A DNA stretch of 43,136 nt, taken from assembly GCA_027859235.1 (NCBI GenBank), contig JAQIBE010000254.1:1-43136 (forward strand), read 5' to 3'. The position numbers and the translations under genes are program-made. The notes beneath the pieces are model-generated. The model was not told where the DNA came from and did not search any database. It was given only the letters and a program-made list of their open reading frames with translations. The DNA is from Desulfobulbaceae bacterium (GTDB taxonomy: Bacteria; Desulfobacterota; Desulfobulbia; Desulfobulbales; SURF-16). Positions 23,964 through 32,126 of this stretch are shown here, one piece after another. Numbering within the stretch: position 1 is the first letter of the stretch; each line of letters begins with the position of its first letter.

Positions 23964-24956
23964 ATGTCTACCGCACCAACCCTCATTGACCATTTTGACA
24001 GAACCATATCCTATCTGCGAGTGTCGCTCACGGATCAATGTAATCTGAGATGTGTATACTGCACCCCCAGTCCCTTGTCAAAATTAGAACATAAAGAACT
24101 TCTGACCTATGAAGAACTCTTACGGGTGATTCGGGTTGCTGTGGGTCTTGGTGTTAAGAAGGTGCGCCTCACCGGTGGTGAGCCTCTGGCGCGAAGACGG
24201 GTTGATTATTTTCTTGATGGTTTGGCAGATATTCAGGGACTCGATGATATTCGTCTCACCACAAATGGTGTTTTTCTTGAGAAGTATCATACCCATTTGC
24301 TCAGAGCCGGGGTACGAAAACTTAATATCTCACTGGATACCTTGAAGCCTGAGCGGTTCAAACAGATTACCGGTTTTGATGAGTTTGCTAAGGTGTGGGC
24401 AGGGATTCAACTTGCCCTGGAAAAAGGATTTTCACCCGTGAAGGTCAACATGGTTGCTATGCGCGGGGTGAATGACGATGAGATTGTTGAATTTGCAAAA
24501 CTTGCCCTCAGGTATCCCTTGCAGATGCGCTATATTGAATTTATGCCCATTGGCAATGATGCTTCATGGGGCAGGGACAAGCTGATACCCGCCAGTGAAA
24601 TCAGAGACCGTATTGCCGTACTCGGTAGGCTTACCCCTGTATCACAAAAGCACATGGATGGTCCGGCCCGGGTTTATGAATTAGAAGGCGCAGTGGGGTC
24701 CATAGGTTTTATTAGCCCCATGAGTCATAAGTTCTGTGAGAAATGCAACCGTCTGCGCTTGACCTCTGAAGGGGCGCTGCGCTCCTGTTTATTGTCTGAC
24801 GATGAAACAGATTTGCGGACTGTGTTGAGAAGTGGCGGGACGGATGATGATATTCGTAATATTATCATTAAAACCATTCAAAGCAAACCGAAGGGGCATG
24901 TTATGGATGAAAGCCCCACCGGCTGTTTGGGAAAGATGTCCCGCATCGGCGGGTAG
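23964..24956 (+). CDS. moaA: GTP 3',8-cyclase (molybdenum cofactor synthesis protein A)
   Basis: A 330-residue radical SAM enzyme for the first step of molybdopterin synthesis. The N-terminal cluster motif is CNLRCVYC (residues about 24-31), and the C-terminal cluster uses FCEKCNRLRLTSEG and the later RSCL. LTGGEPLARR binds SAM, and the protein ends with the GG dipeptide typical of MoaA (SRIGG). The frame extends upstream through the intergenic element, but homology starts near the ATG at 23964. Other Mo-cofactor genes are not in the window. A Mo or W cofactor would serve enzymes such as formate dehydrogenase; this is inference. Confidence 0.96.
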   Translation: MSTAPTLIDHFDRTISYLRVSLTDQCNLRCVYCTPSPLSKLEHKELLTYEELLRVIRVAVGLGVKKVRLTGGEPLARRRVDYFLDGLADIQGLDDIRLTTNGVFLEKYHTHLLRAGVRKLNISLDTLKPERFKQITGFDEFAKVWAGIQLALEKGFSPVKVNMVAMRGVNDDEIVEFAKLALRYPLQMRYIEFMPIGNDASWGRDKLIPASEIRDRIAVLGRLTPVSQKHMDGPARVYELEGAVGSIGFISPMSHKFCEKCNRLRLTSEGALRSCLLSDDETDLRTVLRSGGTDDDIRNIIIKTIQSKPKGHVMDESPTGCLGKMSRIGG

Positions 24957-25026
24957 ATCGGTTTCAGCGGGTTAGGATAGTGAAGAAAGGGGTTTGCTTT
25001 TTATACCATTCAATTATTTTCTTTTT

Positions 25027-25151
25027 TAGCCACGGAATCCACAGACAAAAACTTCTGTGTTTTCCGTGGATCGAAGTCTACGCTATCTCTGTGGCTAATT
25101 GTTTAATTATTAATTTCGTAAAATTTAAGTAGTTATTTGCCGAAGCAATAT
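25027..25151. repeat. Dispersed palindromic repeat, copy B
   Basis: The 71-bp module runs from TAGCCAC (25027-25033) to GTGGCTA (25091-25097), followed by the AT-rich tail ending GCCGAAGCAATAT. The core ACAAAAACTTCTGTGTTTT has the same orientation as in copy A (1185-1309), but the flanking arms are exchanged as reverse complements. It lies between convergent moaA and pheA. Confidence 0.75.
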
Positions 25152-25195
25152 TGTGGCTGCGAACGATCGCAAGAACAGCAGGCCACCGGTTGACC

Positions 25196-26278
25196 TTAAT
25201 CGCGATTGATTGGGTAGGAGCCGAGCCACTCAAAATAGGAACAGGCTTCCCGTAACCGTTCACAGGCCTCAATGAGGACTCCATCGGACATGTGCCCCAG
25301 CATATCAATAAAGAAGAGGTATTTGCCGCTCTCCCCTTTAACGGGCCTGGATTCAATGCGTGTCAGGTTAATGTTTCGCCTAGCAAGGATTGAGAGGGTG
25401 TCGTTCAGTGCCCCTGGTTTGTCCAGTAGGCCGAGGAGGAGTGATGTCTTGTCCCGACCGCTTTTTGATGGTGATTCTTTACCTATTAAAATAAAGCGGG
25501 TTGAGTTGCCGCGATAATCTTCAACCCCCTTCATCACAACCTGCAATTGGTAGGTCTTGATGGCAAGGCTTGAGCCGATTGCGGCCACACCCTTGTCCTC
25601 AGCGGCCATTTGGGCGGCAACGCCTGTGGAGAAAACAGATTGGCAGGGGATATGCGGTAAGTTTTTCCGCAGCCATTCTCGGCATTGGGCAAGGGGCTGT
25701 GAGTGGGACACCACGAGTTTGATATCCTCCATATTGCCTGAATGGTTGATCAGGTTATGGGTAATGGCTAGTAACTCTTCACCGCATATTTTCACCTTAC
25801 ATTTCATGAAGGAGTCAAGGGTTGAGGTAACCGAGCCTTCGATGGAGTTTTCAATGGGGACGATGCCGTAATCAACCCTGCCTTTCTCAACTTCATAAAA
25901 GACATCTTCAATGGTCTGGATTGGCGTGTAATCAGCGTTATGGCCAAAGTACTTTACCGCAGCAAGATGTGAAAAGGTTGCCTCCGGACCGAGATAGGCG
26001 ACCGAGGTCGCCTTTTGAGAAAGTCTGCAGGTGGTGATGATTTCATGGAAGATACTGAGCAATGAATCTTCCGGGAATTTTTTTGCATTATCACGCAGGA
26101 GGCGGTCATAAATTTGTCGTTCCCGCAAAGGGTCCCATTTGGCTCTGTTTTCGGTGGATTTAAGCCGACCAATTTCATGGGCACACTCCAGCCGCTCTTT
26201 AAGGAGCTTGAGGATAGTATTGTCAATGGTGTCGATTTGGTCTCGAACAGGGGCAAGGGGATTTATTGTGTCAGCCAT
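25196..26278 (-). CDS. pheA: Bifunctional chorismate mutase / prephenate dehydratase
   Basis: A 360-residue P-protein for phenylalanine synthesis. Residues 8-90 are an AroQ-type chorismate mutase (IDTIDNTILKLLKERLECAH). Next comes the prephenate dehydratase domain, with VAYLGPEATFSHLAAVKYFG, DYGIVPIENSIEGSVTSTLD and the TRFILIG motif (Thr catalytic). The C-terminal ACT domain has GALNDTLSILARRNINLTRI followed by the ESRP motif that mediates feedback control by phenylalanine. Length and domain order are standard. It stands alone, flanked by the palindromic repeat downstream and the divergent CBS gene upstream. Confidence 0.96.
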   Translation of the reverse strand: MADTINPLAPVRDQIDTIDNTILKLLKERLECAHEIGRLKSTENRAKWDPLRERQIYDRLLRDNAKKFPEDSLLSIFHEIITTCRLSQKATSVAYLGPEATFSHLAAVKYFGHNADYTPIQTIEDVFYEVEKGRVDYGIVPIENSIEGSVTSTLDSFMKCKVKICGEELLAITHNLINHSGNMEDIKLVVSHSQPLAQCREWLRKNLPHIPCQSVFSTGVAAQMAAEDKGVAAIGSSLAIKTYQLQVVMKGVEDYRGNSTRFILIGKESPSKSGRDKTSLLLGLLDKPGALNDTLSILARRNINLTRIESRPVKGESGKYLFFIDMLGHMSDGVLIEACERLREACSYFEWLGSYPINRD

Positions 26279-26484
26279 GGTCTTTAGTATCTATTATTTG
26301 AATTGATCGTTGAGTTGCAGAAGCAGCGTAATGCTTTACCACTTTTTTCAGAGAGTTCCAATCTCATACCGGAAAGTTTTACTCATAGGCAGAACTGACA
26401 GGTTTTTAGATTGAAAAATATGGGTAATTGTAATAACTTATTTATAATTTCTCTAGAAAATCATTAATTTACACAAATAATATC

Positions 26485-27090
26485 ATGAAAATCAAAAGCT
26501 GGATGCATCCATCACCTGTGACGATTCATCGTGAAGCCCTGCTTCAGGATGCACAGAAATTGATGAAGGAAAATGATTTTCGGCATCTGCCGGTAGTGGA
26601 TGAAAATGGTCATATGGTCGGCTTTATCACGGAGAGTGATTTGCGCCAATTTTCTTTCCCGGCAATGGTTGAAGATATTCCTGTGCATCAGGTCATGGTC
26701 ATCAACCCCATTACCATTAATCTCAATGCCAACGTTGAGACGGCGGCAAAGCTCATCCATGATTATAAAATTGGTGGTCTTCCTGTTCTCGACAAGAAGA
26801 AACTTGTCGGTATTATTACCCTCTCTGATCTCCTCGCCGCCTTTATAGAGGTTATGGGCTTATTTAAGTCCTCTACCCGTCTTGATGTCATTGTCAGTAA
26901 AAAGGGCGGTGTCGATGATGTGACGCGGATTATCAAAAGGCATAAGGTCGAAATTGTCAGTGTTGCCCTTGAGTCACAGACATCCAGACGTAAGGTTCAT
27001 TATTTCCGTCTGGATAAATGTGATGATGTGGAACCCATCGTTAAGGCCTTGGAAAAGGCCGGCCATAAGGTTATTGCGGTAATGGAATAA
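26485..27090 (+). CDS. Two-CBS-domain protein with ACT-like C-terminus (AcuB-like)
   Basis: A 201-residue cytoplasmic protein. Residues 1-60 and 70-125 are a tandem CBS pair (WMHPSPVTIHREALLQDAQ, DFRHLPVVDENGHMVGFITE, VMVINPITINLNANVETAAK, KIGGLPVLDKKKLVGIITLS), which usually binds adenine nucleotides. The last 70 residues (RLDVIVSKKGGVDDVTRIIK and VHYFRLDKC) look like an ACT-type domain, as in AcuB proteins. It probably senses a ligand and has no catalytic residues. It is 265 nt upstream of hcyBio with an intergenic element between them. Archaeal HcyBio proteins can carry CBS domains, so a link is conceivable but unproven. Confidence 0.85.
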   Translation: MKIKSWMHPSPVTIHREALLQDAQKLMKENDFRHLPVVDENGHMVGFITESDLRQFSFPAMVEDIPVHQVMVINPITINLNANVETAAKLIHDYKIGGLPVLDKKKLVGIITLSDLLAAFIEVMGLFKSSTRLDVIVSKKGGVDDVTRIIKRHKVEIVSVALESQTSRRKVHYFRLDKCDDVEPIVKALEKAGHKVIAVME

Positions 27091-27179
27091 GGGATTCTGC
27101 TTTTTTTTCTGTATTTCATCTCTTTTTCCCTTTTGATTTTTCTGTCATTTATGACTATAAAGCAGTTTCCCCCTTGTGT

Positions 27180-27300
27180 TTAGGGGCCGTTAAGAATGTT
27201 GACCCGGTAAGCGCAGACTCCGTTATATCCAATTTCTTTATGGCCCCTTATGCCGCTATGGACATATCGTTGACCATGTTATTTTGTTACAACGGCTTAT
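27180..27300 (+). repeat. Intergenic element IE1, copy 2 of 4
   Basis: Begins TTAGGGGCCGTTAAGAATG and ends TTACAACGGC, so here the terminal GCCGTT and AACGGC are perfect 6-bp inverted repeats. The segment TTGACC, 17 bp, GTTATA within it resembles a promoter. It ends 55 nt before the hcyBio start. Confidence 0.9.
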
Positions 27301-27355
27301 GTTTCAACATGTCAGGGGCTTTTTTATTTTAATACAGACTTAAAAGGATACAGGT

Positions 27356-28531
27356 ATGGCTTCTCCCCAATTTATAGTTGAAAAAACATACGATGAAATC
27401 AATGCCAGAATAAAAGCAGGTGAGGCTGTTGTGGTCACTGCTGAAGAAATGGTCAATATCGTCAAAGAAATGGGTGCTGTTGAAGCCGCACGCAAGGTTG
27501 ATGTGGTTACGACCGGTACCTTTGCCCCCATGTGTTCATCAGGGGTTTTTATAAATTTTGGTCATACCAATCCCACGATTAAGGCCTCTGAGGTTACCAT
27601 TAATAATGTTAATGCCTATGCCGGTATTGCTGCGGTTGATGTCTATCTAGGGGTCGCTGAAGTTGCTCAGGGAGACCCCCTGAATAAGGTCTACCCTGGA
27701 AGCTTCAGTTATGGAGGCGGTCATGTCATCGAGGACCTTGTTGCCGGAAAAACGGTAACGATTAAAGCGAAGGCCTATGGCACCGATTGCTACCCTGCCA
27801 CTGAAGGCGGTAAGGAAATCTGCCTTGCGGATATGCCCTTTGCCATGCTGACCAATCCCCGGAACTGTTATCAGAATTACAATTGTGCGATAAACCTGTC
27901 CAAAAAAACCATTTATACCTATATGGGGACATTGATGCCAAATGGCAAAAATGCTAATTACTGCAGTGCCGGGACCTTAAGCCCGCTTTTTAATGATCCT
28001 TTGTATAAAACGATCGGTCTTGGCACGCGAATATTTCTGGGTGGAGGCATTGGCTATGTGATCTCCCATGGAACGCAGCATAAGCCATCCGCTCCCCGTG
28101 CTGAAAATGATACGCCCACACGGCCTGCTGGCACCTTGATGCTGCAGGGTGATTTGAAAAAGATGTCCAGCCGGTTCCTGAAAGGAATATCCATGCAGGG
28201 GTACGGGACCTCACTGGCCGTTGGGGTCGGTATTCCTATTCCCATTCTCAATGAAGAAATGGCAGCGTATACAGGTGTTGCGGATGAAGATCTGAAGACA
28301 AAGGTTGTGGATTATTCCTATGATTACTCCCATGGGGTTGCCCGGGATTATGGTGAGGTCAGTTACGCCCAATTAAAGACGGGTGAGATTGAGGTGAACG
28401 GCAAGAAGGTCACCACATCACCCTTGTCATCCATAGTCATGGCCCGGGAAATTGCAGAGACATTAAAGCAGTGGATTGAATCCGGCGACTTCCTCATTGA
28501 AAAACCAATTCAGACCTTACCAACTGAATAG
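27356..28531 (+). CDS. HcyBio (DUF39) L-aspartate semialdehyde sulfurtransferase, homocysteine synthesis
   Basis: A 391-residue DUF39/HcyBio protein. In methanogens and Desulfovibrio this family makes homocysteine from L-aspartate semialdehyde and sulfide-derived sulfur without O-acylhomoserine. Family cysteines thought to carry the sulfur appear as Cys60 (TTGTFAPMCSSGVFINFGH) and Cys145 (KAYGTDCYPATEGG). Glycine-rich segments LGTRIFLGGGIGYVISHGTQ and SMQGYGTSLAVGVGIPIP are typical. It lacks the C-terminal CBS domains seen in some archaeal members. AAAGGAT precedes the ATG. The partner NIL/ferredoxin protein described for this pathway is not in the window. A LarE-like gene follows after 6 nt; asd, which makes the substrate, is 12 kb away. 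Confidence 0.92.
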   Translation: MASPQFIVEKTYDEINARIKAGEAVVVTAEEMVNIVKEMGAVEAARKVDVVTTGTFAPMCSSGVFINFGHTNPTIKASEVTINNVNAYAGIAAVDVYLGVAEVAQGDPLNKVYPGSFSYGGGHVIEDLVAGKTVTIKAKAYGTDCYPATEGGKEICLADMPFAMLTNPRNCYQNYNCAINLSKKTIYTYMGTLMPNGKNANYCSAGTLSPLFNDPLYKTIGLGTRIFLGGGIGYVISHGTQHKPSAPRAENDTPTRPAGTLMLQGDLKKMSSRFLKGISMQGYGTSLAVGVGIPIPILNEEMAAYTGVADEDLKTKVVDYSYDYSHGVARDYGEVSYAQLKTGEIEVNGKKVTTSPLSSIVMAREIAETLKQWIESGDFLIEKPIQTLPTE

Positions 28532-28537
28532 GGAAGA

Positions 28538-29425
28538 ATGGACTCTGCGTTACTTCATAAGTTTCACAGGCTAACCCATTGGTTTAAGCAACAGGATAGC
28601 GTAGCTGTTGCTTATTCCGGTGGCGTTGATTCTGCCTTGTTGCTGTATCTTGGTTCGCAGATTCTTGGTGATAAGCAGTGCCGTGGTTTCTTTGCTGATA
28701 GTTGTTTAATGAGTCGTGAAGCTCGACACTCCTGTTTAGCTTTTGCCAAAACGTATCATCTCGATGTCCATATCATCCCGTTAGATCCTTTAGATTTTCA
28801 AGGATTTAAACGTAATCAGGCTGATCGCTGCTACATTTGTAAATTCCAAACCTATCAGGTTTTCATTAAACGACTCCCGCCCCAATCTCTTTTGGTTGAT
28901 GGCACCAATTGTGATGATTTGCATCGTGATCGGCCAGGGTTTAAGGCTGTTAAACTGTTAGGGGTTGCAACGCCTTACCTAGATTGTCAAGTGAGTAAAT
29001 CTGATATTCGCTCGTTGAGTTATCACCTGGGTCTGGTCACCTGGGATAAATTGTCCGATTCCTGCCTTGCAACAAGGGTTAACGTCGGTTCTGGAATAAC
29101 TAAAAAACAGTTACATGTTATTGATCAGCTTGAAGCAGAATTCCACCATATCGGCCTTGGTGGATGTCGTGTAACTACGCGAAAAGATGTGATTTTTTTG
29201 ACTGTACGTACTGGTCAAAGGGTGTTATGTCTTGATCCTGGATTTGACCAGTCTGTCAGGGATATTTGTCAGTGCTTTAATTTTTCAAAAGTTTTTCTTG
29301 ATCTTTCTGAGCGAGAGGGTATCTTGCCTTCATTACTTGACTATATTGGGTTTGCGGGTGATAATGGTCCTGCAAAACAACTTATAACGTACTTCAATAA
29401 AATGTCGGGAATTTCTCAAGGTTAA
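28538..29425 (+). CDS. LarE-like ATP-dependent sulfur transferase, three-cysteine type
   Basis: A 295-residue PP-loop pyrophosphatase of the LarE/COG1606 family. The ATP-binding loop is VAYSGGVDSALLLYLG (25-40). QADRCYICK carries Cys98 and Cys101, and DSCLATR carries Cys176, the position of the sacrificial cysteine in Lactobacillus plantarum LarE. The CxxC plus third-cysteine pattern matches the LarE type that uses a [4Fe-4S] cluster to donate sulfur (known from Thermotoga). LarE normally sulfurates the nicotinic acid-derived nickel-pincer cofactor, but no larB or larC is here. It starts 6 nt after hcyBio with GGGAAG ahead, so co-translation is almost certain. Confidence 0.88.
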   Translation: MDSALLHKFHRLTHWFKQQDSVAVAYSGGVDSALLLYLGSQILGDKQCRGFFADSCLMSREARHSCLAFAKTYHLDVHIIPLDPLDFQGFKRNQADRCYICKFQTYQVFIKRLPPQSLLVDGTNCDDLHRDRPGFKAVKLLGVATPYLDCQVSKSDIRSLSYHLGLVTWDKLSDSCLATRVNVGSGITKKQLHVIDQLEAEFHHIGLGGCRVTTRKDVIFLTVRTGQRVLCLDPGFDQSVRDICQCFNFSKVFLDLSEREGILPSLLDYIGFAGDNGPAKQLITYFNKMSGISQG

Positions 29426-29432
29426 TTTTTAG

Positions 29433-29452
29433 AATTATTTGTAATAATTTTT
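29433..29452 (+). terminator. Weak AT-only hairpin after larE-like gene
   Basis: AATTATT (29433-29439) and AATAATT (29443-29449) pair around a TGT loop, followed by a short T run. The stem has no GC pairs, so termination would be weak. Confidence 0.35.
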
Positions 29453-29481
29453 GAAAAAATAATAAAAACAGATAGTTCTAT

Positions 29482-29509
29482 TTGACAAGTTGGAAATGTT
29501 TGGTAACAT
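29482..29509 (+). promoter_or_regulatory. Probable HU gene promoter
   Basis: TTGACA (29482-29487), 16 bp, TAACAT (29504-29509), in a very AT-rich region 55 bp before the start codon. It fits a strong housekeeping promoter, as expected for an abundant protein. Confidence 0.55.
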
Positions 29510-29563
29510 TTTCATTATTAATAATCATTCAGCCCACCCAATCATCACAACGGAGAAAAAAGC

Positions 29564-29836
29564 ATGAATAAGAGTGAACTGGTAGACAACATGGCAACCG
29601 CCGCTGGTATTAGTAAAGCTGCAGCTGAAAAATCATTGACAGGTCTTCTTGAGTCCATCACAAATGCTTTATCCAGTGGCGATAAGGTAACATTAGTAGG
29701 ATTTGGAACCTTCTCCACATCAGAAAGAAAAGCCCGTCAAGGTCGTAACCCGCAAACAGGTGACACGATTCAGATTGCAGCTCGTACTGTTGCTCGTTTT
29801 AAGCCAGGTTCTAAGCTTGCCGATGCAGTAAAGTAA
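29564..29836 (+). CDS. DNA-binding protein HU
   Basis: A 90-residue HU/IHF-family nucleoid protein that bends DNA as a dimer. MNKSELVDNMATAAGISKAA starts the helical body, VTLVGFGTFSTSERKARQGR leads into the arm, and the tip sequence RNPQTGDTIQI contains the intercalating proline. The C-terminal FKPGSKLADAVK is standard. GGAGAA lies ahead of the ATG. It has its own promoter and is a single-gene unit, convergent with xseA. HU and IHF subunits cannot be separated with certainty, but this is closest to HU-beta. Confidence 0.96.
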   Translation: MNKSELVDNMATAAGISKAAAEKSLTGLLESITNALSSGDKVTLVGFGTFSTSERKARQGRNPQTGDTIQIAARTVARFKPGSKLADAVK

Positions 29837-29884
29837 TTCTGAACGATCAACCTAAGTAAAATTAAATTGCTTTTTTTTTTGAAG

Positions 29885-30005
29885 TTAGGATCCGTTAAGA
29901 ATGTTGACCCGGTAAGCGCAGACTCCGTAGTCGCAATTTCTTTACGTCCCCTTATGCAGCTATGGACATCTCGTTGGCCATGTTATTTTTTTACAACTGC
30001 TCAGG
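29885..30005 (+). repeat. Intergenic element IE1, copy 3 of 4
   Basis: Begins TTAGGATCCGTTAAGAATG and ends TTACAACTGCTCAGG. The block from GTTAAGAATG through GCGCAGACTCCGT is identical to copies 2 and 4. It fills the space between convergent HU and xseA, so it does not precede a gene here and abuts the xseA 3' end. Confidence 0.9.
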
Positions 30006-30020
30006 GTCTGGATAGCTCAT

Positions 30021-31364
30021 TCAACTCCTGTTGGTAGTCACTTCTGTTGTTTCTGCTTTAATGATGCCGTCTTGCAGTTTGATTGAAATTTCATCCAGGG
30101 CCTTAACGTCTTGCACCGATGTAATCGTTTTATTCTTTTTATCTGTAAGGATACCGTAGCCCCGGCCAAGAACGGCCAGCGGGCTTATGGCATCGAGCAA
30201 AATTGCCTGGCGCTGCAATTTACCCTGGGCATTATTCACAAGTTTCGCCTGTGCTGAGAATAACCGGCGGCTGATGTCCGAGAGATGTTTATTCTCTCGC
30301 TCCAAAGTCCTTGCTGGAGAAGTATGTTCGAGTCTGCTCATTAGATGTTGCAGTTGTTCTTGCTTTAGAGGTGTCGTTCTTGAAAATGCCAGTTCCAGTT
30401 GGGTGACCATGTAGTCAACTTTGAGTTGCTGATGCTCGAGTATTGACCGTGGATCTCCAAGAAATTTAAATTGGTTGGCGAGCTTCTCTGCATGGCTTGT
30501 GAGCTGAGCAGACATCCCCCCAAACAGTCTTTCCTCTATGTCGCGTAGCTGGTGTTTTACTACTCTTATGTCTGGCACAATTAAATCGGCGGCCGCTGAC
30601 GGGGTGGGACAACGGACATCTGCAGTAAGATCGGCGATGGTAAAGTCCACTTCATGGCCAATGGCTGAAACCACTGGCAGGGACGCCCCTGCTATTGTCC
30701 GGGCAAGGGTTTCATTGTTAAACGCCCACAGATCTTCAATTGACCCGCCACCACGGCATAACACAACAATGTCGGCCCAATTGCGTACACAGGCCTTTTG
30801 CAGGGATGCTGCGATTTGCCTCCCTGCCTGTTCACCTTGCATGGGTGTGGGGATGATTTCCACTTGTAACTGAGGATGTCTCTGGAAGGCTATTTTTAAG
30901 AAGTCGTGCACCGCAGCGCCGGCAGGAGAGGTGATGAGGCAAATTTTATGGGGAAGGGGGGGGAGCTGTTTTTTCTTTTCCTCTGCAAATAACCCTTCTT
31001 TGCTCAGTTTTTCTTTTAATGCCAAAAATTGCATATGGCTGTTGCCAAGTCCAGCTTGTTGGATTGAGTCAACAATGATTTGGTATTCACCCCGTGCTTC
31101 ATAGATGGTAATCCGCCCACGGCAGATAATTTGCTCACCATCACTGAGGTCATTGTGCAGAAAACGGCGCTGTCCTTTAAATAAGACCGCGCGAATCTGG
31201 GCATTGTCATCTTTCAAGATGAAATACATATGGCCGGAATAGGGAATGCGAAGATTAGAGACTTCCCCCTGCAGGCTGACAAAGGGGTGGCTCGTCTCAA
31301 GGAGTCCTTTCAGGGAAGCTGTGAATTCGCTTATGGTTTGGATAGATTTAACAGGGTTGAACAT
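30021..31364 (-). CDS. xseA: Exodeoxyribonuclease VII large subunit
   Basis: A 447-residue nuclease subunit that degrades single-stranded DNA in both directions with XseB. An OB-fold domain (FVSLQGEVSNLRIPYSGHMY) is followed by the catalytic domain, with VCLITSPAGAAVHDFLKIAF in its usual place, WADIVVLCRGGGSIEDLWAF and SAIGHEVDFTIADLTADVRC. The C-terminal half is a long coiled region (VDYMVTQLELAFSRT and after). The frame extends 47 residues further upstream, but family homology begins at MFNPVKSIQTISEF, so the ATG at 31364 is used. It is divergent from the YfgM-like gene. xseB is not present nearby. Confidence 0.95.
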   Translation of the reverse strand: MFNPVKSIQTISEFTASLKGLLETSHPFVSLQGEVSNLRIPYSGHMYFILKDDNAQIRAVLFKGQRRFLHNDLSDGEQIICRGRITIYEARGEYQIIVDSIQQAGLGNSHMQFLALKEKLSKEGLFAEEKKKQLPPLPHKICLITSPAGAAVHDFLKIAFQRHPQLQVEIIPTPMQGEQAGRQIAASLQKACVRNWADIVVLCRGGGSIEDLWAFNNETLARTIAGASLPVVSAIGHEVDFTIADLTADVRCPTPSAAADLIVPDIRVVKHQLRDIEERLFGGMSAQLTSHAEKLANQFKFLGDPRSILEHQQLKVDYMVTQLELAFSRTTPLKQEQLQHLMSRLEHTSPARTLERENKHLSDISRRLFSAQAKLVNNAQGKLQRQAILLDAISPLAVLGRGYGILTDKKNKTITSVQDVKALDEISIKLQDGIIKAETTEVTTNRS

Positions 31365-31445
31365 ATTGATTTTTTCAGGTTCAGCTTGTATAGAAGAGTG
31401 ATAATCAAGGTCTATTATAAAATAGTTTATCCAATGGGAGTGTTC

Positions 31446-32126
31446 ATGACTGAACATAACGTCTTTACCAAAAAACACACTGAAGAAGTTACCGAAGCAA
31501 AACAAACCTTACTGGATGAACTTAATCTGCCCCCGAAGGCCACAACCTTTATTCGTGAAAATAAGCGTATGCTCCAGGCGTTTTTCCTGCTGGTTATACT
31601 TTCTATCTGTGGGCGGAGTTACTACATCCATTATACCACTACTAAAATGGACCGATCGGCCGCTGCCCTTGCCCAAGCTCTAATTGTTACGGATAGTGAA
31701 CAGGTACAGGCCCTTGAAGCGGTTATTCGTGATCATGCTGGTACAGGTGCTGCTGACTGGGCAGCCATTGCCCTCGCCAGGCAACAACTTGCAGATAAAG
31801 AGTATGCAGATGCTATAGCGACCTTGCAGACAGAGATTGCCGGTTTGAAAAATTCGGCTCCACAGTTGGTTTTATTGCAATTGCTTCTGGGCCATGCCTA
31901 CGAGTCTAATGAACAGCATGATCTTGCTGTAAACCTTTATAAAGAGGTGCGGGATATCCATGAGTTCATGGTCATTGGTAATATTAATCTGGCTCGAATT
32001 TATGAGAAAACTGGTGACCCAACTGCAGCTCGTGATGCCTATGAAAAGGCATTATCCTCTCCAGCTCTATCTCAGTCTAAAAAGGATTGGTTGAAGAATC
32101 GGATGCAGCAACTTTCCAGAACATAA
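31446..32126 (+). CDS. YfgM-like membrane-anchored tetratricopeptide protein
   Basis: A 226-residue protein with a cytoplasmic charged N-terminus (about 1-40), one membrane helix (LQAFFLLVILSICGRSYYI, about 43-61) and a periplasmic part with TPR-like repeats (AIALARQQLADKEYADAIAT, LLLGHAYESNEQHDLAVNLY, INLARIYEKTGDPTAARDAY). This resembles the YfgM family, which assists SecYEG-linked chaperones or acts in envelope stress; the link is from family likeness only. GGGAG lies ahead of the ATG. The stop codon overlaps the panC start by 1 nt, heading a five-gene coupled operon. Confidence 0.78.
   Translation: MTEHNVFTKKHTEEVTEAKQTLLDELNLPPKATTFIRENKRMLQAFFLLVILSICGRSYYIHYTTTKMDRSAAALAQALIVTDSEQVQALEAVIRDHAGTGAADWAAIALARQQLADKEYADAIATLQTEIAGLKNSAPQLVLLQLLLGHAYESNEQHDLAVNLYKEVRDIHEFMVIGNINLARIYEKTGDPTAARDAYEKALSSPALSQSKKDWLKNRMQQLSRT

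Noticed and set aside
25078-25356. Minus-strand frame of 92 codons at the 3' end of pheA
   Set aside because: It is a shadow of pheA in another frame that runs on into the palindromic repeat; pheA itself accounts for the coding signal.
26279-26484. Possible riboswitch or long leader between pheA and the CBS gene
   Set aside because: The stretch is AT-rich with no recognisable riboswitch core or strong hairpin; nothing specific can be named.
27097-27180. Small gene or sRNA after the CBS gene
   Set aside because: Only T-rich runs without a stable stem or open frame are visible before the repeat element begins.
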